A stretch of DNA of 64,000 nucleotides from Paenibacillus tundrae (GCF_030812775.1 NZ_JAUSTI010000009.1:211788-275787), one strand, 5' to 3'; positions 1-8,199 are shown, numbered from the stretch's first letter. Program-made: numbers and translations. Notes: generated from the sequence alone by a model not told the origin.

Positions 1-2
1 TG

Positions 3-227
3 TTCGACACCGATTTCCGTTACACGCATGATTATGAGATGTGGTTGAGGTTGTTCCCGGTTTATGAGCTGTTTTATTTCAATGATCCGTTAGTGTCTTA
101 TCGAGTGCATGAAAAGATGGGTACGAAGCGTCATTTTGATGAACTAAAGGCAGAGATGGAACGTGTTCAGGCGAAACACCGTCCCACATTGCTTAATCTG
201 CTCCATGTAGGTGGGTATTGGCAATAA
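3..227 (+). CDS. Glycosyltransferase family 2, C-terminal fragment (cut by window edge)
   Basis: The reading frame is open from the first bases and ends at TAA 225-227. The visible part begins FDTDFRYTHDYEMWLRL, which matches the aspartate-rich 'yeDydlWlRl' stretch that follows the acceptor site in GT2 (GT-A fold) glycosyltransferases. It is followed by a short helical tail typical of the C-terminus of these enzymes ('VSYRVHEKMGTKRHFDELKAEME'-type, HE and basic residues). The catalytic N-terminal half lies outside the window, so donor and acceptor cannot be inferred. Two GT4 genes nearby suggest a surface-polysaccharide or glycoprotein region. The first in-frame ATG (39) is internal and is not the start. 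Confidence 0.75.
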   Translation, partial: FDTDFRYTHDYEMWLRLFPVYELFYFNDPLVSYRVHEKMGTKRHFDELKAEMERVQAKHRPTLLNLLHVGGYWQ

Positions 228-377
228 GTTAGGCCGCGGATTAGGCATCTGAATTAGACAATGCGTAGGTAAAAATTGTGGCATTTAGCGTTAAGGTAAG
301 GAACGTCTCAGATGACAGGACACATGTGCATGCATGTTAACTCTGAGAGGTGCGAGAACGGTATAGATATGTTCATG

Positions 378-438
378 CAAATAGGAGTATTTCACTGTGT
401 CGCGTGTAGAGCTGCGGCAAATGGAATACTCCTATTTG
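378..438. repeat. 14-bp perfect inverted repeat in a gene-free stretch
   Basis: The 385 bases between the first glycosyltransferase (ends 227) and the small gene ending at 613 hold no convincing gene. They contain a perfect 14-bp inverted repeat, CAAATAGGAGTATT at 378-391 and its complement at 425-438, around a 33-nt loop. No U-tract follows on either strand, so an intrinsic terminator is unlikely. It could be a protein-binding site or the relic of a mobile element. A short direct repeat (AGAAAGCCC-like, about 512-535) lies downstream. Confidence 0.6.
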
Positions 439-612
439 ACGTGACGAGATTCCCTGGGCAATAAATCGGTGGAATCGCGTTTGACGAAGGAAAAACAAAA
501 ACACAAAATTTACAGAAAGCCCAGAAAGCCCAGAAATACTCTCTTCAGCAAGAGGGTAAGCGTTCAACGATATCATGTTTGTTTGCATCGTTTTATTGGA
601 CTTGCATTGAAT

Positions 613-789
613 TTACGTAGGATCATTTACATTTAGTATTTCCATGGATTCTGGATCAGGCAAGATATATCCCTTTGGAAGCTTTTGCATCAAAGCATTC
701 ATGACAGCGTAGTCTACCTCAACATGTGGTGTGGAAACTGGAGTGGAAAACCAGCGATTATACAAATCACTGGGTACAAGGATCGTCAT
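613..789 (-). CDS. Small conserved-looking protein translationally coupled to the GT4 gene (unknown)
   Basis: This 58-residue protein (begins MTILVPSDLYNRWF) has an ATG that overlaps the stop codon of the upstream glycosyltransferase in an ATGA arrangement (stop at 786-788, ATG at 787-789). A GAGGAGGG ribosome-binding site lies 7 nt upstream, inside the end of that gene. An upstream in-frame ATG would read through the glycosyltransferase gene without a ribosome-binding site. No domain is recognised. It has no signal peptide or membrane segment and a Pro-rich C-terminal half. The coupling suggests a role linked to the glycosyltransferase, but the function is unknown. Confidence 0.6.
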   Translation of the reverse strand: MTILVPSDLYNRWFSTPVSTPHVEVDYAVMNALMQKLPKGYILPDPESMEILNVNDPT

Positions 790-2024
790 ACGGAATGCCC
801 TCCTCTCTGAATGGCTTCTTGGTAAACCTGTAACGTGCGCCTTCCCATTTCTTCCAGTGAGCGATGCTGCTCGGCCCATGCTTTGGCCTGTATGCCGACT
901 CGTTTGCGGGTAGCATCATCCTCTAATAGCGCATGTAACAAACTACAGAGAGAGTTAGCATCTTGGGGAGGCACGACCCATCCGGTGTTAGCCGGATCAA
1001 CCATTTCAGGCATCCCGGCAGTGCCGCTAACGATGACAGGAACGCCTGCGAGCTGTGCTTCGGTCACGGAGAAAGGCTGGGTGTCTTGCAGACTAGGTTG
1101 CACATAGATGTCAGCACGGCGTAGGAAGGAAGGGACATTGTCCAGTTTTCCAAAAAAGACGACATCGTCTCCCACGCCCATACGGGAAGCCTGATCACGT
1201 AATTCCTCCATCAGATTGCCCTCTCCCGCAATCCAGCAGACCCAATCTGAACGTAGTGTTTTCAGACCAGCAAGTGCGTTAATCAGGACATGTACACCCT
1301 TGATGTACTCTAGTCTACCGGTAAAAGCGATGACTTTTTTACCTGCTGGTGGTTTCTGGCGGAATTTGACTGCTGCTGAAGCTCGATAAGATGGAAGATC
1401 AATGGCATAAGGAATTAGGCGGAATTGGGATTCAGGTACGTTTAGTTCTGTAAGTGTGCTCTTAATCCAGTGACTAGACACGAGAATCAGCTCAGATTGT
1501 GCGGCGCTTCTTTTCTCCAGAGACAGGAAGTACCGACCTCGTTTGGATTGTAAGTAGGTAGGGAGTGTAAGTTGTGGATTCGAATTTTGAGCATCATAAA
1601 AAGTTTCACGCGCAAGCGCTCCATGATAGCTCGTTACGAGTGGCGTGTTACGGCGTAGAGTACGCTTCATGGCTACCGCAGCTACAGGATCTTGCGCATG
1701 AATGATGTCATAATGATTGACCCCAAGATACGCGGCAGCCATCTCAAAGGCATAACGATTAAGCTCATAATAAGCGAGAAGGGAGTCGGCGGTGAATTGA
1801 GGCAGGTCGGTGGGGTTAAGCTTCGTTTGCAGCATGGGCCAGACTTTCGTTTTGGAGAAGGATTGATTCAGATTACGGACATAAACCTCATTGCTCGCTG
1901 CGTTCGTGCCCATAATATCAACCTCCACACCCAGTGATGTCAGGTGATCGGCCAATTGTCTTAGATATGTCCATATCCCACCCATTTGGGTTAATTCCCA
2001 ATAGGTTACAAGCAGAACTCTCAT
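786..2024 (-). CDS. Glycosyltransferase family 4 (GT-B fold)
   Basis: This is a 412-residue cytoplasmic retaining glycosyltransferase that would transfer a sugar from a nucleotide-sugar donor to a glycan or glycoconjugate; the exact substrate is not evident. The N-terminal half has the GT4 acceptor-domain start MRVLLVTYWELTQMGGI with the Gly-Gly loop and the HAQDPVAA segment near residue 110. The C-terminal half has the donor-site hallmarks GRLEYIKGVHVLI (about residues 235-247) and the ES/E-type motif SVTEAQLAGVPVIVS (about 320-334). A very strong AAGGAGGT site precedes ATG 2024. It is followed by a coupled 58-aa gene. It is divergent from the unknown gene at 2212. Confidence 0.92.
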   Translation of the reverse strand: MRVLLVTYWELTQMGGIWTYLRQLADHLTSLGVEVDIMGTNAASNEVYVRNLNQSFSKTKVWPMLQTKLNPTDLPQFTADSLLAYYELNRYAFEMAAAYLGVNHYDIIHAQDPVAAVAMKRTLRRNTPLVTSYHGALARETFYDAQNSNPQLTLPTYLQSKRGRYFLSLEKRSAAQSELILVSSHWIKSTLTELNVPESQFRLIPYAIDLPSYRASAAVKFRQKPPAGKKVIAFTGRLEYIKGVHVLINALAGLKTLRSDWVCWIAGEGNLMEELRDQASRMGVGDDVVFFGKLDNVPSFLRRADIYVQPSLQDTQPFSVTEAQLAGVPVIVSGTAGMPEMVDPANTGWVVPPQDANSLCSLLHALLEDDATRKRVGIQAKAWAEQHRSLEEMGRRTLQVYQEAIQRGGHSV

Positions 2025-2211
2025 AGGTACCTCCTTATCACGGCCTGCACAGACCGTTCTGCTATCTTTGTATTCTATGAAAAACGAAGTGCCTGAGGTC
2101 GGGCATTTCTATGCTTACGTGCAAAAATGGGTGAAAACAACTGGCATTGGACGAGAGGTTGCATAAACTACATAAGGATGGATCGGTGGAAATGGGAGGG
2201 AGGGCAAGTGT

Positions 2212-2571
2212 GTGGCGGTGTATCTACTTGTGATGCATGAGAGTATGCTTCAAACGGCTATCCCAGTCAGATATGTAGATATTGAGGTAGCATGGGTAGG
2301 GGATGACGAAGCGGATGTATTTATAGGTGGAAGAAACGATGTAGGCGGAGAGATGTATCGTTATCTTTTTCAGATTGGATCAGAGCACCATGGGTGCTTG
2401 CGTAATTATGTCATTCCTAATTTGGATGTGTCCTCGGCGGGCTGGGAACTTCGAATTATTACGAATTATTCCCGTCCTTATCATCTTGCAGTTCGTTTGT
2501 ATTGCCGGAGCGCATACGGCCAGACTCTGGGTGTACTCACGGAGCACCAGATGACCAAGCTCGCAGATTAA
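2212..2571 (+). CDS. Hypothetical protein, 119 aa
   Basis: No family is recognised. The GTG start at 2212 has a GGGAGGGAGGG ribosome-binding site 7-10 nt upstream, which supports translation from here rather than from the internal ATGs. The product is soluble, with alternating hydrophobic and polar residues and aromatic positions suggesting a mainly beta fold (IEVAWVGDDEADVFIGG, then a GGEMYRYLFQ segment). It has no signal peptide or membrane helix. It stands alone, divergent from the GT4 gene, with a 400-bp gap before the efflux gene. A small regulatory or stress protein is possible, but nothing supports a specific role. Confidence 0.6.
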   Translation: MAVYLLVMHESMLQTAIPVRYVDIEVAWVGDDEADVFIGGRNDVGGEMYRYLFQIGSEHHGCLRNYVIPNLDVSSAGWELRIITNYSRPYHLAVRLYCRSAYGQTLGVLTEHQMTKLAD

Positions 2572-2722
2572 CAGTGGAGTAATGTGAACGTGTAGTTGAA
2601 TGATACAGCGGATATAACGGATACAACGTGTGACCAAACGGATGGAGCAGGTAGGATCCTGGTTCATCTTTTTGCGTCTGCATTAATCCAGTACATAGCT
2701 TCCAAAAAAGGATTGTGTAACT

Positions 2723-2758
2723 AGATATAGATGAAATGGATCATTTTGATCTATATCT
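2723..2758. repeat. 36-bp near-perfect palindrome upstream of the efflux promoter
   Basis: AGATATAGAT at 2723-2732 is exactly complementary to ATCTATATCT at 2749-2758. The intervening bases also pair (AAATG with CATTT), giving a hairpin of about 15 base pairs. It lies about 70 bp before the TTGACA element of the MFS promoter and about 150 bp after the stop of the preceding gene. No U-run follows, so it is either an operator-like palindrome or a weak terminator of the 2212 gene. Confidence 0.55.
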
Positions 2759-2829
2759 CGTACATATTGAAGCAGTTAGCGGAAATTGAGTTGAAATTTA
2801 CATATATAATTAATGACATTAAAAATATC

Positions 2830-2857
2830 TTGACAGCAAAGGTATTTTCGTTAAAAT
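2830..2857 (+). promoter_or_regulatory. Sigma-A-type promoter of the MFS efflux gene
   Basis: TTGACA (2830-2835) is separated by 16 bp from TAAAAT (2852-2857) in an AT-rich context. It is the best housekeeping promoter match in the 407-bp gap before the transporter and points towards it. Transcription would start near 2865, giving a leader of over 100 nt that carries the repeats and mini-ORF described next. Confidence 0.6.
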
Positions 2858-2877
2858 ATACTATGATTAAAACAAAA

Positions 2878-2912
2878 GTTTAAAACGACAGTTTGAAACA
2901 ATGGTTTGAAAC
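2878..2912 (+). repeat. Three GTTTRAAAC boxes with exact 13-bp period
   Basis: GTTTAAAAC (2878-2886), GTTTGAAAC (2891-2899) and GTTTGAAAC (2904-2912) start at exactly 13-bp intervals just downstream of the predicted transcription start of the efflux gene. Such an array could be a repressor operator (iterons read as DNA) or a repeated element of the mRNA leader. No regulator gene is adjacent. Confidence 0.6.
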
Positions 2913-2947
2913 ATGTTGTGATTATAAGGCCGTTGGAGAGGGAAGAG

Positions 2948-2974
2948 ATGCCTCCAGGCCGGAAAAGAGAGTGA
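2948..2974 (+). CDS. Candidate 8-residue leader peptide of the efflux gene
   Basis: ATG 2948 follows a good GGAGAGGGAAG ribosome-binding site and encodes MPPGRKRE before TGA at 2972-2974, only 4 nt before the TTG start of the transporter. The peptide contains a Pro-Pro-Gly triplet and an RKR stretch that fits the '+X+' motif of macrolide-stalled leader peptides. The ribosome-binding site can pair with codons 2-4: GGCC (2928-2931) with GGCC (2957-2960), and TGGAG (2934-2938) with CTCCA (2952-2956). The arrangement suggests translational control of the pump. It is inferred from sequence only. Confidence 0.45.
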   Translation: MPPGRKRE

Positions 2975-2978
2975 GAAT

Positions 2979-4463
2979 TTGAAAGAGCAAACAGCAATTC
3001 CCCAGAATCCAGCGGAGTTTTCGATAAAAACGATTATTCTACCGCTGCTGGCCATCATTGTAGGTATGATTATGGTCATTCTGGACAGCACGGTGGTGAA
3101 TGTGGCGATTCCTAATCTCGTTCAGTATTTCGAGACGGATCTCAAAACCATTCAATGGACTGTGACGGGATACACCTTGGCTTTGTCAGCTGTCATTCCC
3201 CTTGCTGGATGGTTAACCGATCGGTTCGGTTCCAAGAGAGTGTTTTTATTTACGATTGCGATGTTTACATTAGGGTCAGTGTTGTGCTCCGTTGCACAAT
3301 CCCCAGAACAATTAATTATTTTCCGTATCATTCAGGGGCTCGGTGGAGGCATGGTCGCTCCGATTGGTATGGCTATGGTTTTCCGTTTGGCTCCCCCGGA
3401 GAGAAGAGGCTCCATTATGGGTATGCTGGGGATTCCGATGTTATTAGCTCCTGCATTAGGTCCAGTATTGTCTGGCTGGTTCATTGAGTCGTTCAGTTGG
3501 CACTGGATTTTCCTTATTAATCTTCCGATCGGGATCGTTGCGCTTATTCTATGCCTCAAATTTTTGCCAGACACGGATCGTGGACGGACGCCTACACTTG
3601 ACCTATTAGGTATGATTTTGGCACCCATTGCATTCTCTATGCTGGCTTATGGTGTTAGTGAAGGCGGCACAAGTTGGACGTCAGCAACTACACTGACTGG
3701 TGTGATTGTAGGTGGGGTAGCTTTGATTCTGTTCATTATTGTAGAACTGCGTCACAAGCATCCATTGCTGGAACTACGGGTATTCAAATCATCTGATTTC
3801 TCACGCGGTATTATTCTTGCTTGGGTATCACAAGTGGCTCTCTTCGGAGCGATGATTCTGATTCCGCTCTACCTACAACAGATCAAAGGATACACTGCTC
3901 TGGAAACAGGACTGATTCTGCTTCCACAGGCACTGGCATCTGGTGTAGGTATGCCGCTCGGTGGACGTCTGTTTGATAAGATTGGTGCGAGACCACTGGC
4001 ATTCACAGGTCTTGGCATCATTTCCGGAGCACTGTTTATCTTGTCTTCCATCACAGCGGAAACAAGTCTTGGACTGATCATTGTTAGTCTGATTATGATG
4101 GGATTGGGTATGGGTCTTTCCATGATGCCGCTGAATACACATGTATTGAACGCCGCCCCACGTAAGCTGGTAGGTCGTGTTACACCGCTTACCGCTGCAG
4201 CTCAGCAAGTGGTTGTGTCCTTTGCAGTTGCAGGACTGACGGGTTTCTTGACTTCGCGAGTTGCTGATCATACAACAGGAACTGGCGGAGCGAGTGCAGT
4301 TAATGGATTGGTTGCTGGCTTCAACGATACGTTCTTCTTGGCAGCTTGCATTGCGCTGTTTGGATGTCTTCTGAGTCTGATTCTTCGTAAACCGAAACAG
4401 ATGAAAGAAGAGACGCTCGAGTCAGGAGATCAGCCTGATCCAGCAATGATGATGGGTCACTAA
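2979..4463 (+). CDS. DHA2-family MFS multidrug efflux transporter (EmrB/QacA type, 14 TMS)
   Basis: This 494-residue proton-antiport drug exporter of the inner membrane has about 14 hydrophobic segments. It carries the DHA2 signatures: DSTVVNVAIPNL in the first helix (about residues 30-41), the motif-A loop GWLTDRFGSKR between TM2 and TM3 (about 75-85), the antiporter motif-C region GPVLSGWFIE in TM5 (about 165-174) and a repeat of motif A (GGRLFDKIGARP) in the second half. Length agrees with the EmrB/QacA subfamily. The start is TTG 2979, preceded by a modest GAGAG site and, 4 nt away, by the stop of the leader peptide, so translation may be coupled. The gene is monocistronic, with a terminator at 4519. 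The substrate is not predictable. Confidence 0.93.
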   Translation: MKEQTAIPQNPAEFSIKTIILPLLAIIVGMIMVILDSTVVNVAIPNLVQYFETDLKTIQWTVTGYTLALSAVIPLAGWLTDRFGSKRVFLFTIAMFTLGSVLCSVAQSPEQLIIFRIIQGLGGGMVAPIGMAMVFRLAPPERRGSIMGMLGIPMLLAPALGPVLSGWFIESFSWHWIFLINLPIGIVALILCLKFLPDTDRGRTPTLDLLGMILAPIAFSMLAYGVSEGGTSWTSATTLTGVIVGGVALILFIIVELRHKHPLLELRVFKSSDFSRGIILAWVSQVALFGAMILIPLYLQQIKGYTALETGLILLPQALASGVGMPLGGRLFDKIGARPLAFTGLGIISGALFILSSITAETSLGLIIVSLIMMGLGMGLSMMPLNTHVLNAAPRKLVGRVTPLTAAAQQVVVSFAVAGLTGFLTSRVADHTTGTGGASAVNGLVAGFNDTFFLAACIALFGCLLSLILRKPKQMKEETLESGDQPDPAMMMGH

Positions 4464-4518
4464 TTTCTTAAGGATATGATCTAAAAATAAAATCTAAAAA
4501 TAAGATCTAAAAGCAGAA

Positions 4519-4577
4519 GAAACCGTTCTTCTCAGATGGGAGATTGATTCGCCATTTGAGAAGGGGCGGTTTCTTTT
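4519..4577 (+). terminator. Rho-independent terminator after the MFS gene
   Basis: GAAACCG (4519-4525) pairs with CGGTTTC (4567-4573), and inner TTCTCA/ATGG segments pair with CCAT/GAGAA. A run of T follows. Confidence 0.8.
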
Positions 4578-4636
4578 GTACAAACAAGTTAAAGTAACTA
4601 ATGGATAAGAGATATCTGGACAAAAGGAGATTTATT

Positions 4637-4753
4637 TTGCCCTACATATATTTCGCTCAGTGTCATTGTACTTGTTCTCGTTGCACTTATGTTCGTTGTA
4701 CTTGTTCTCGTTGCACTTATGTTCGTTGTAGTTGTGCTCAGTGTGACCCATAG
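4637..4753 (+). CDS. Candidate 38-aa cysteine-rich repeat microprotein
   Basis: A TTG at 4637 lies 6 nt after a good AAGGAGA site (4624-4630) and opens a 38-codon frame ending at TAG 4751-4753. The peptide has ten cysteines arranged as two identical 10-residue repeats CTCSRCTYVR, framed by AQC motifs on both sides (FAQCHC at the start, CSCAQCDP at the end). The DNA is a 30-bp exact tandem duplication (4666-4695, 4696-4725) plus a degenerate half unit. Because the unit is a multiple of three, the frame and Cys spacing are kept. It lies after the MFS terminator, so it would need its own promoter, and none is clear. Metal binding or a disulfide-rich peptide is conceivable. It may equally be a non-coding tandem repeat, since the hydrophobic frame is also open but lacks a start and ribosome-binding site. 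Confidence 0.35.
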   Translation: MPYIYFAQCHCTCSRCTYVRCTCSRCTYVRCSCAQCDP

Positions 4754-4792
4754 AAGGTTAAGATGGACGCTGGTTAGCTATGTTGTTCTGTA

Positions 4793-7700
4793 TTAGTGAG
4801 GCACTTGGGCTTGGAAGTCATTCCGGCTAGATTGATCGGCGTGGTAAAAGACCACATCGCCATCTTTCACAGGCAACGATCTGCCGCGATCATCCACTTG
4901 GTTAGAATTGAAACCTTCTAATCGCCATTGATTCATGAGTGGTGCATGGATGTATTGCAGATGCGGAGCATCGGTATTGCCATTGCGTAACGTTTCCAGA
5001 TTGAAGTTAACCACGATATACCCATTTTTCAAGAATACGTCTGACTTCTCATCGAGTACATTTTGTCTAGCTAGCGGTACAAGATCGGTTCCCTTTGGCA
5101 CAGCATACACATCGGCAGGCAAACTATACTCGCCATACCAGCGCTGAATTGCGGCATTGGCTCGATCTACATTCACAGTAGCGGGAATATTGGTCTTTGG
5201 CCCGATGAGTGTACGGATAGATGCAGGCAGAATCATCCAATCGTAGCGGCCTACCCATGTTTTCTGGTGTGAAATCTGGTCGACCAGTTGAACCATGTAT
5301 TCTGCCAGCGTCGTTTGGTTACGTTCCTGTGCCGTTAGTTCATACGTATATCGGTAACGCGCCGTATCTCCAAGTTCCGTACCCGGTACATTTCTTAGTC
5401 GTGAGTTCAGCACAACGAAACGTTTTTCTAGATCCTGCGGCGATCCGATCTGGATAAGGCGTTCCTGTCCACGGTGGTAGTAGAGATCCACGGCCTGTCG
5501 TGTAGTGCCATCCTTACTAACAAAATCAAAGGTAGGTGTAATACGAATGCCATCGGTTGTGCCAAACATATTGCCTTTGGTCTTCAGATCGAATTTGACA
5601 TGATAACCCGTTTTCACCGCGATATTCCGGAATCCCTGCACAGGATGACTACCCGGACGAATAGGTAGCACAAATGGTGCAAGATTCCCTCGGGGATCTC
5701 CGTCAATCCCGTTTATCCCTGTCCAGTAGCTGACTCCACTAGCTGCCGAGCTACCCATTTGTTTACGAAATACATTTTCCCAGTTATAGTCCGAGATGTC
5801 GGTCACGTGAAAATCATATAACCGCCCAATGACTTCCACAGGTACTGTATCTGTAGCTACATGGTGAGCCAGATTGGTATTGGCATCGGGTTGTGTTGTA
5901 AACATCGAGGGTGCATTTTCCGCAATATTTTGGAACTTCACTTGATAATGTCCCTCATCGACCCATACGGGCAGGTAGAACTGGGTATCTAATTGGTTCA
6001 CCGGGATATCTACCCACGTTTCCGCAGGGATGAACTGGCTTCGATCAGCATTGTACACATCAAAGGGAAACTGAACCTGTTTGATCCGAAAATACTTAGC
6101 ATAATCCCGGTTGCCATATCCCGGATAACTGGCTACGTCCAAGTGTTGTCCCGAGGTTGGAATACGCACGATAAAGGGACGCTCTAGGATCAGTGCAGAA
6201 CTGCTCGGGTCAGGCACCGTTTTCTGGTTATGCGGCTGATCATCCGAAACCCACGAATAATTTACGACAGGCGTGTGAACCGTGACGGTATTAATCCCAG
6301 GGATGGGCAACACCTTATTCCCCCCGCCGTTCACGTTGCCCGGAAGCAGGTTGTAAAAGATTTCACCAGAGCTCGTTGTATTGGCTTTGTTCAAAAGTGT
6401 GCTGCTAATCATGTTATTGGGCGTATAAAGAACATCTCGACCAATCGGTGTTGGATCAGGAATGTTCGTTGGGGTAGGGCCGTCTTTGGTCGCTTCCGCA
6501 TCGTCCATAACCTTATTGTTGTTAAATATGACGAGGTCGTTATTAACTTTACTCTGAGGCGTATTCGACTCGGCCATGCCTTTTAACAGTGAAGTATCAT
6601 CCGGTACATCCGGTGGTGAGTTTAACCCGCCTGTTCGTTTCGGTGGTGTGTATGAGATTGCCGCCGTTGGTGCGGGCTTGACATGACTTTCCACGGCTTC
6701 ATCATTTTTGGATTCCAGTGTTGGCGGCGTGTAGCCTGAAGGCAACATGGTGACCATTGCACCCGGGAGGGCATAGTTCTCCATGGTTGCTTTAGCGATG
6801 TTGTATACTTCCAGTTTGTTGATTTTCCAGTACGAATAATCTCTTGTAATCTGGAAGCTGTACGGTTTAGTTACCGTGTCACCTGTTTTCACGGGTGGCC
6901 CAGGAGAGCACTTCCCTTTGGGCGGGCAAACCTCTGGACCAGGGATCGTCCATTCTCGCTCATAGGTGAGGGTGACATTACAATCATACGTTGTCTTCCC
7001 CGTCATACGTGCCCAGGATTGGTCGAATAGATAGTTGTCCGCAATCGCATTGGTATACAACGATTCGGAAGTCGGAATGCCTTTGAGTACATCGAATCGC
7101 TCAACGTCTCTGTTATCTGCTTTGATCACTCCATGAGCATTCGGATCCAGGTCACTCTTATTCATCGTTGTCCCCTGTGAAGGTGGACCGATATTAGGTG
7201 TACACGAACCACCACCACCACCTTGACCGGGGTCTTCTGGCTTATCAGGGTCATGGTACTTGGCATAAATTTTCATTTCAGGATACTTATAGATTTCACC
7301 ATGAAACATAACATTCCATCCGTTATACCATCGTCGTACTAGGCCATTCTCATTATCACTAACAACCTCTCCACCAGGCGTGGCATTGTCGAATGTAGCA
7401 AGAAATTCAAAGTTGAGAATTACATTAGTTTTATTTGTATCATCTATAGATAGATCACGAACACTATTTACTTTAGCAATTTGCATGCAGTCTTCCGGGC
7501 ATTCCCAGTATGACAAATCTTTGTTGTTTACAATGACCTTAGCAAGTTGTGACATCTCAAAATCAATCCCAGGTAACGTAGGGTTTGAGAATTTTTCCTG
7601 GAAAGTTGAACCCACAGTAATAGTCCTTTCCGACCAAACCATATTCGTATTAGAACCATGTTTCCATCCTGAGGTTGGAACATTACCAGCTGATCCGAAA

Positions 7701-8188
7701 GTCCACTCGCCACTACTAGGAGGAAAGGAATCATTGTTGGACTTTAAAAAATATCGTTGACCTTTATAGTCATACATCCAATACTTTCCGGATGGTGCAC
7801 GAAACCATGCAAAATACCCTCGATATTGACCATTTGCTTTAGCTGAAAGTGTAATCTTATCTCCTTCGATATTCCCAACGTTCCACGATGTATCGCTAAC
7901 TTTAGTTAAGTTTTTCACCAATTTACCGTTGAGGTCGTATATTGCAACGGAAGAAGCAACGGAATCACCTTTCTTTGGCACATTGACAGTTGAATAAGTT
8001 AATTTACTCAAGGGAATGTAATGATTCTTCTTATCATCTACCTTCCCAATATCACCATAAAGTCTTACGTCTCCAATAAACTCATAGTTGCTAGGGACGG
8101 CTGCATTCACAATTGTGTTATATCCAAAATAATTCGTTATGGTGAGAAGTAGATAGCTCACCATAACGAGTAATACAATTTTTTTCAA
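4793..8188 (-). CDS. Very large secreted protein of unknown function, partner of SLH protein
   Basis: This 1131-residue protein starts with a Sec signal peptide (KK, hydrophobic residues 4-27, likely cleavage after VNA-A near 29-30). No catalytic family is recognised. The first ~320 residues are rich in Trp, Tyr, Asn and Gly, as in beta-sandwich or carbohydrate-binding modules, with a Cys pair (WECPEDC). A short DPDKPEDPGQGGGGG linker leads to a larger C-terminal part containing another Cys-containing region, a Pro-rich linker (around residues 470-540) and several beta-rich segments. The gene follows the SLH gene after 11 bp in the same direction, so the two are probably co-expressed; the SLH protein may help retain it at the wall. 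The 5' part is noticeably more AT-rich than the 3' part (see findings). An extracellular adhesin or glycan-binding role is only a guess. Confidence 0.8.
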   Translation of the reverse strand: MKKIVLLVMVSYLLLTITNYFGYNTIVNAAVPSNYEFIGDVRLYGDIGKVDDKKNHYIPLSKLTYSTVNVPKKGDSVASSVAIYDLNGKLVKNLTKVSDTSWNVGNIEGDKITLSAKANGQYRGYFAWFRAPSGKYWMYDYKGQRYFLKSNNDSFPPSSGEWTFGSAGNVPTSGWKHGSNTNMVWSERTITVGSTFQEKFSNPTLPGIDFEMSQLAKVIVNNKDLSYWECPEDCMQIAKVNSVRDLSIDDTNKTNVILNFEFLATFDNATPGGEVVSDNENGLVRRWYNGWNVMFHGEIYKYPEMKIYAKYHDPDKPEDPGQGGGGGSCTPNIGPPSQGTTMNKSDLDPNAHGVIKADNRDVERFDVLKGIPTSESLYTNAIADNYLFDQSWARMTGKTTYDCNVTLTYEREWTIPGPEVCPPKGKCSPGPPVKTGDTVTKPYSFQITRDYSYWKINKLEVYNIAKATMENYALPGAMVTMLPSGYTPPTLESKNDEAVESHVKPAPTAAISYTPPKRTGGLNSPPDVPDDTSLLKGMAESNTPQSKVNNDLVIFNNNKVMDDAEATKDGPTPTNIPDPTPIGRDVLYTPNNMISSTLLNKANTTSSGEIFYNLLPGNVNGGGNKVLPIPGINTVTVHTPVVNYSWVSDDQPHNQKTVPDPSSSALILERPFIVRIPTSGQHLDVASYPGYGNRDYAKYFRIKQVQFPFDVYNADRSQFIPAETWVDIPVNQLDTQFYLPVWVDEGHYQVKFQNIAENAPSMFTTQPDANTNLAHHVATDTVPVEVIGRLYDFHVTDISDYNWENVFRKQMGSSAASGVSYWTGINGIDGDPRGNLAPFVLPIRPGSHPVQGFRNIAVKTGYHVKFDLKTKGNMFGTTDGIRITPTFDFVSKDGTTRQAVDLYYHRGQERLIQIGSPQDLEKRFVVLNSRLRNVPGTELGDTARYRYTYELTAQERNQTTLAEYMVQLVDQISHQKTWVGRYDWMILPASIRTLIGPKTNIPATVNVDRANAAIQRWYGEYSLPADVYAVPKGTDLVPLARQNVLDEKSDVFLKNGYIVVNFNLETLRNGNTDAPHLQYIHAPLMNQWRLEGFNSNQVDDRGRSLPVKDGDVVFYHADQSSRNDFQAQVPH

Positions 8189-8199
8189 CGTATAATCAC

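Noticed and set aside
373..588. 71-codon minus-strand frame (begins MQTNMISLNAY)
   Set aside because: No ribosome-binding site, crosses the inverted repeat at 378-438, and has no recognisable features.
2071..2079. CATAGAATA (minus strand) as a sigma-K -10 for the GT4 gene
   Set aside because: The -10 fits CATA---TA but no suitable -35 AC element lies at the right distance, so a sporulation promoter is not supported.
4666..4725. Tandem 30-bp repeat as a CRISPR array
   Set aside because: Units are directly adjacent with no spacers, show a 15-bp internal half-unit, and no cas genes are present.
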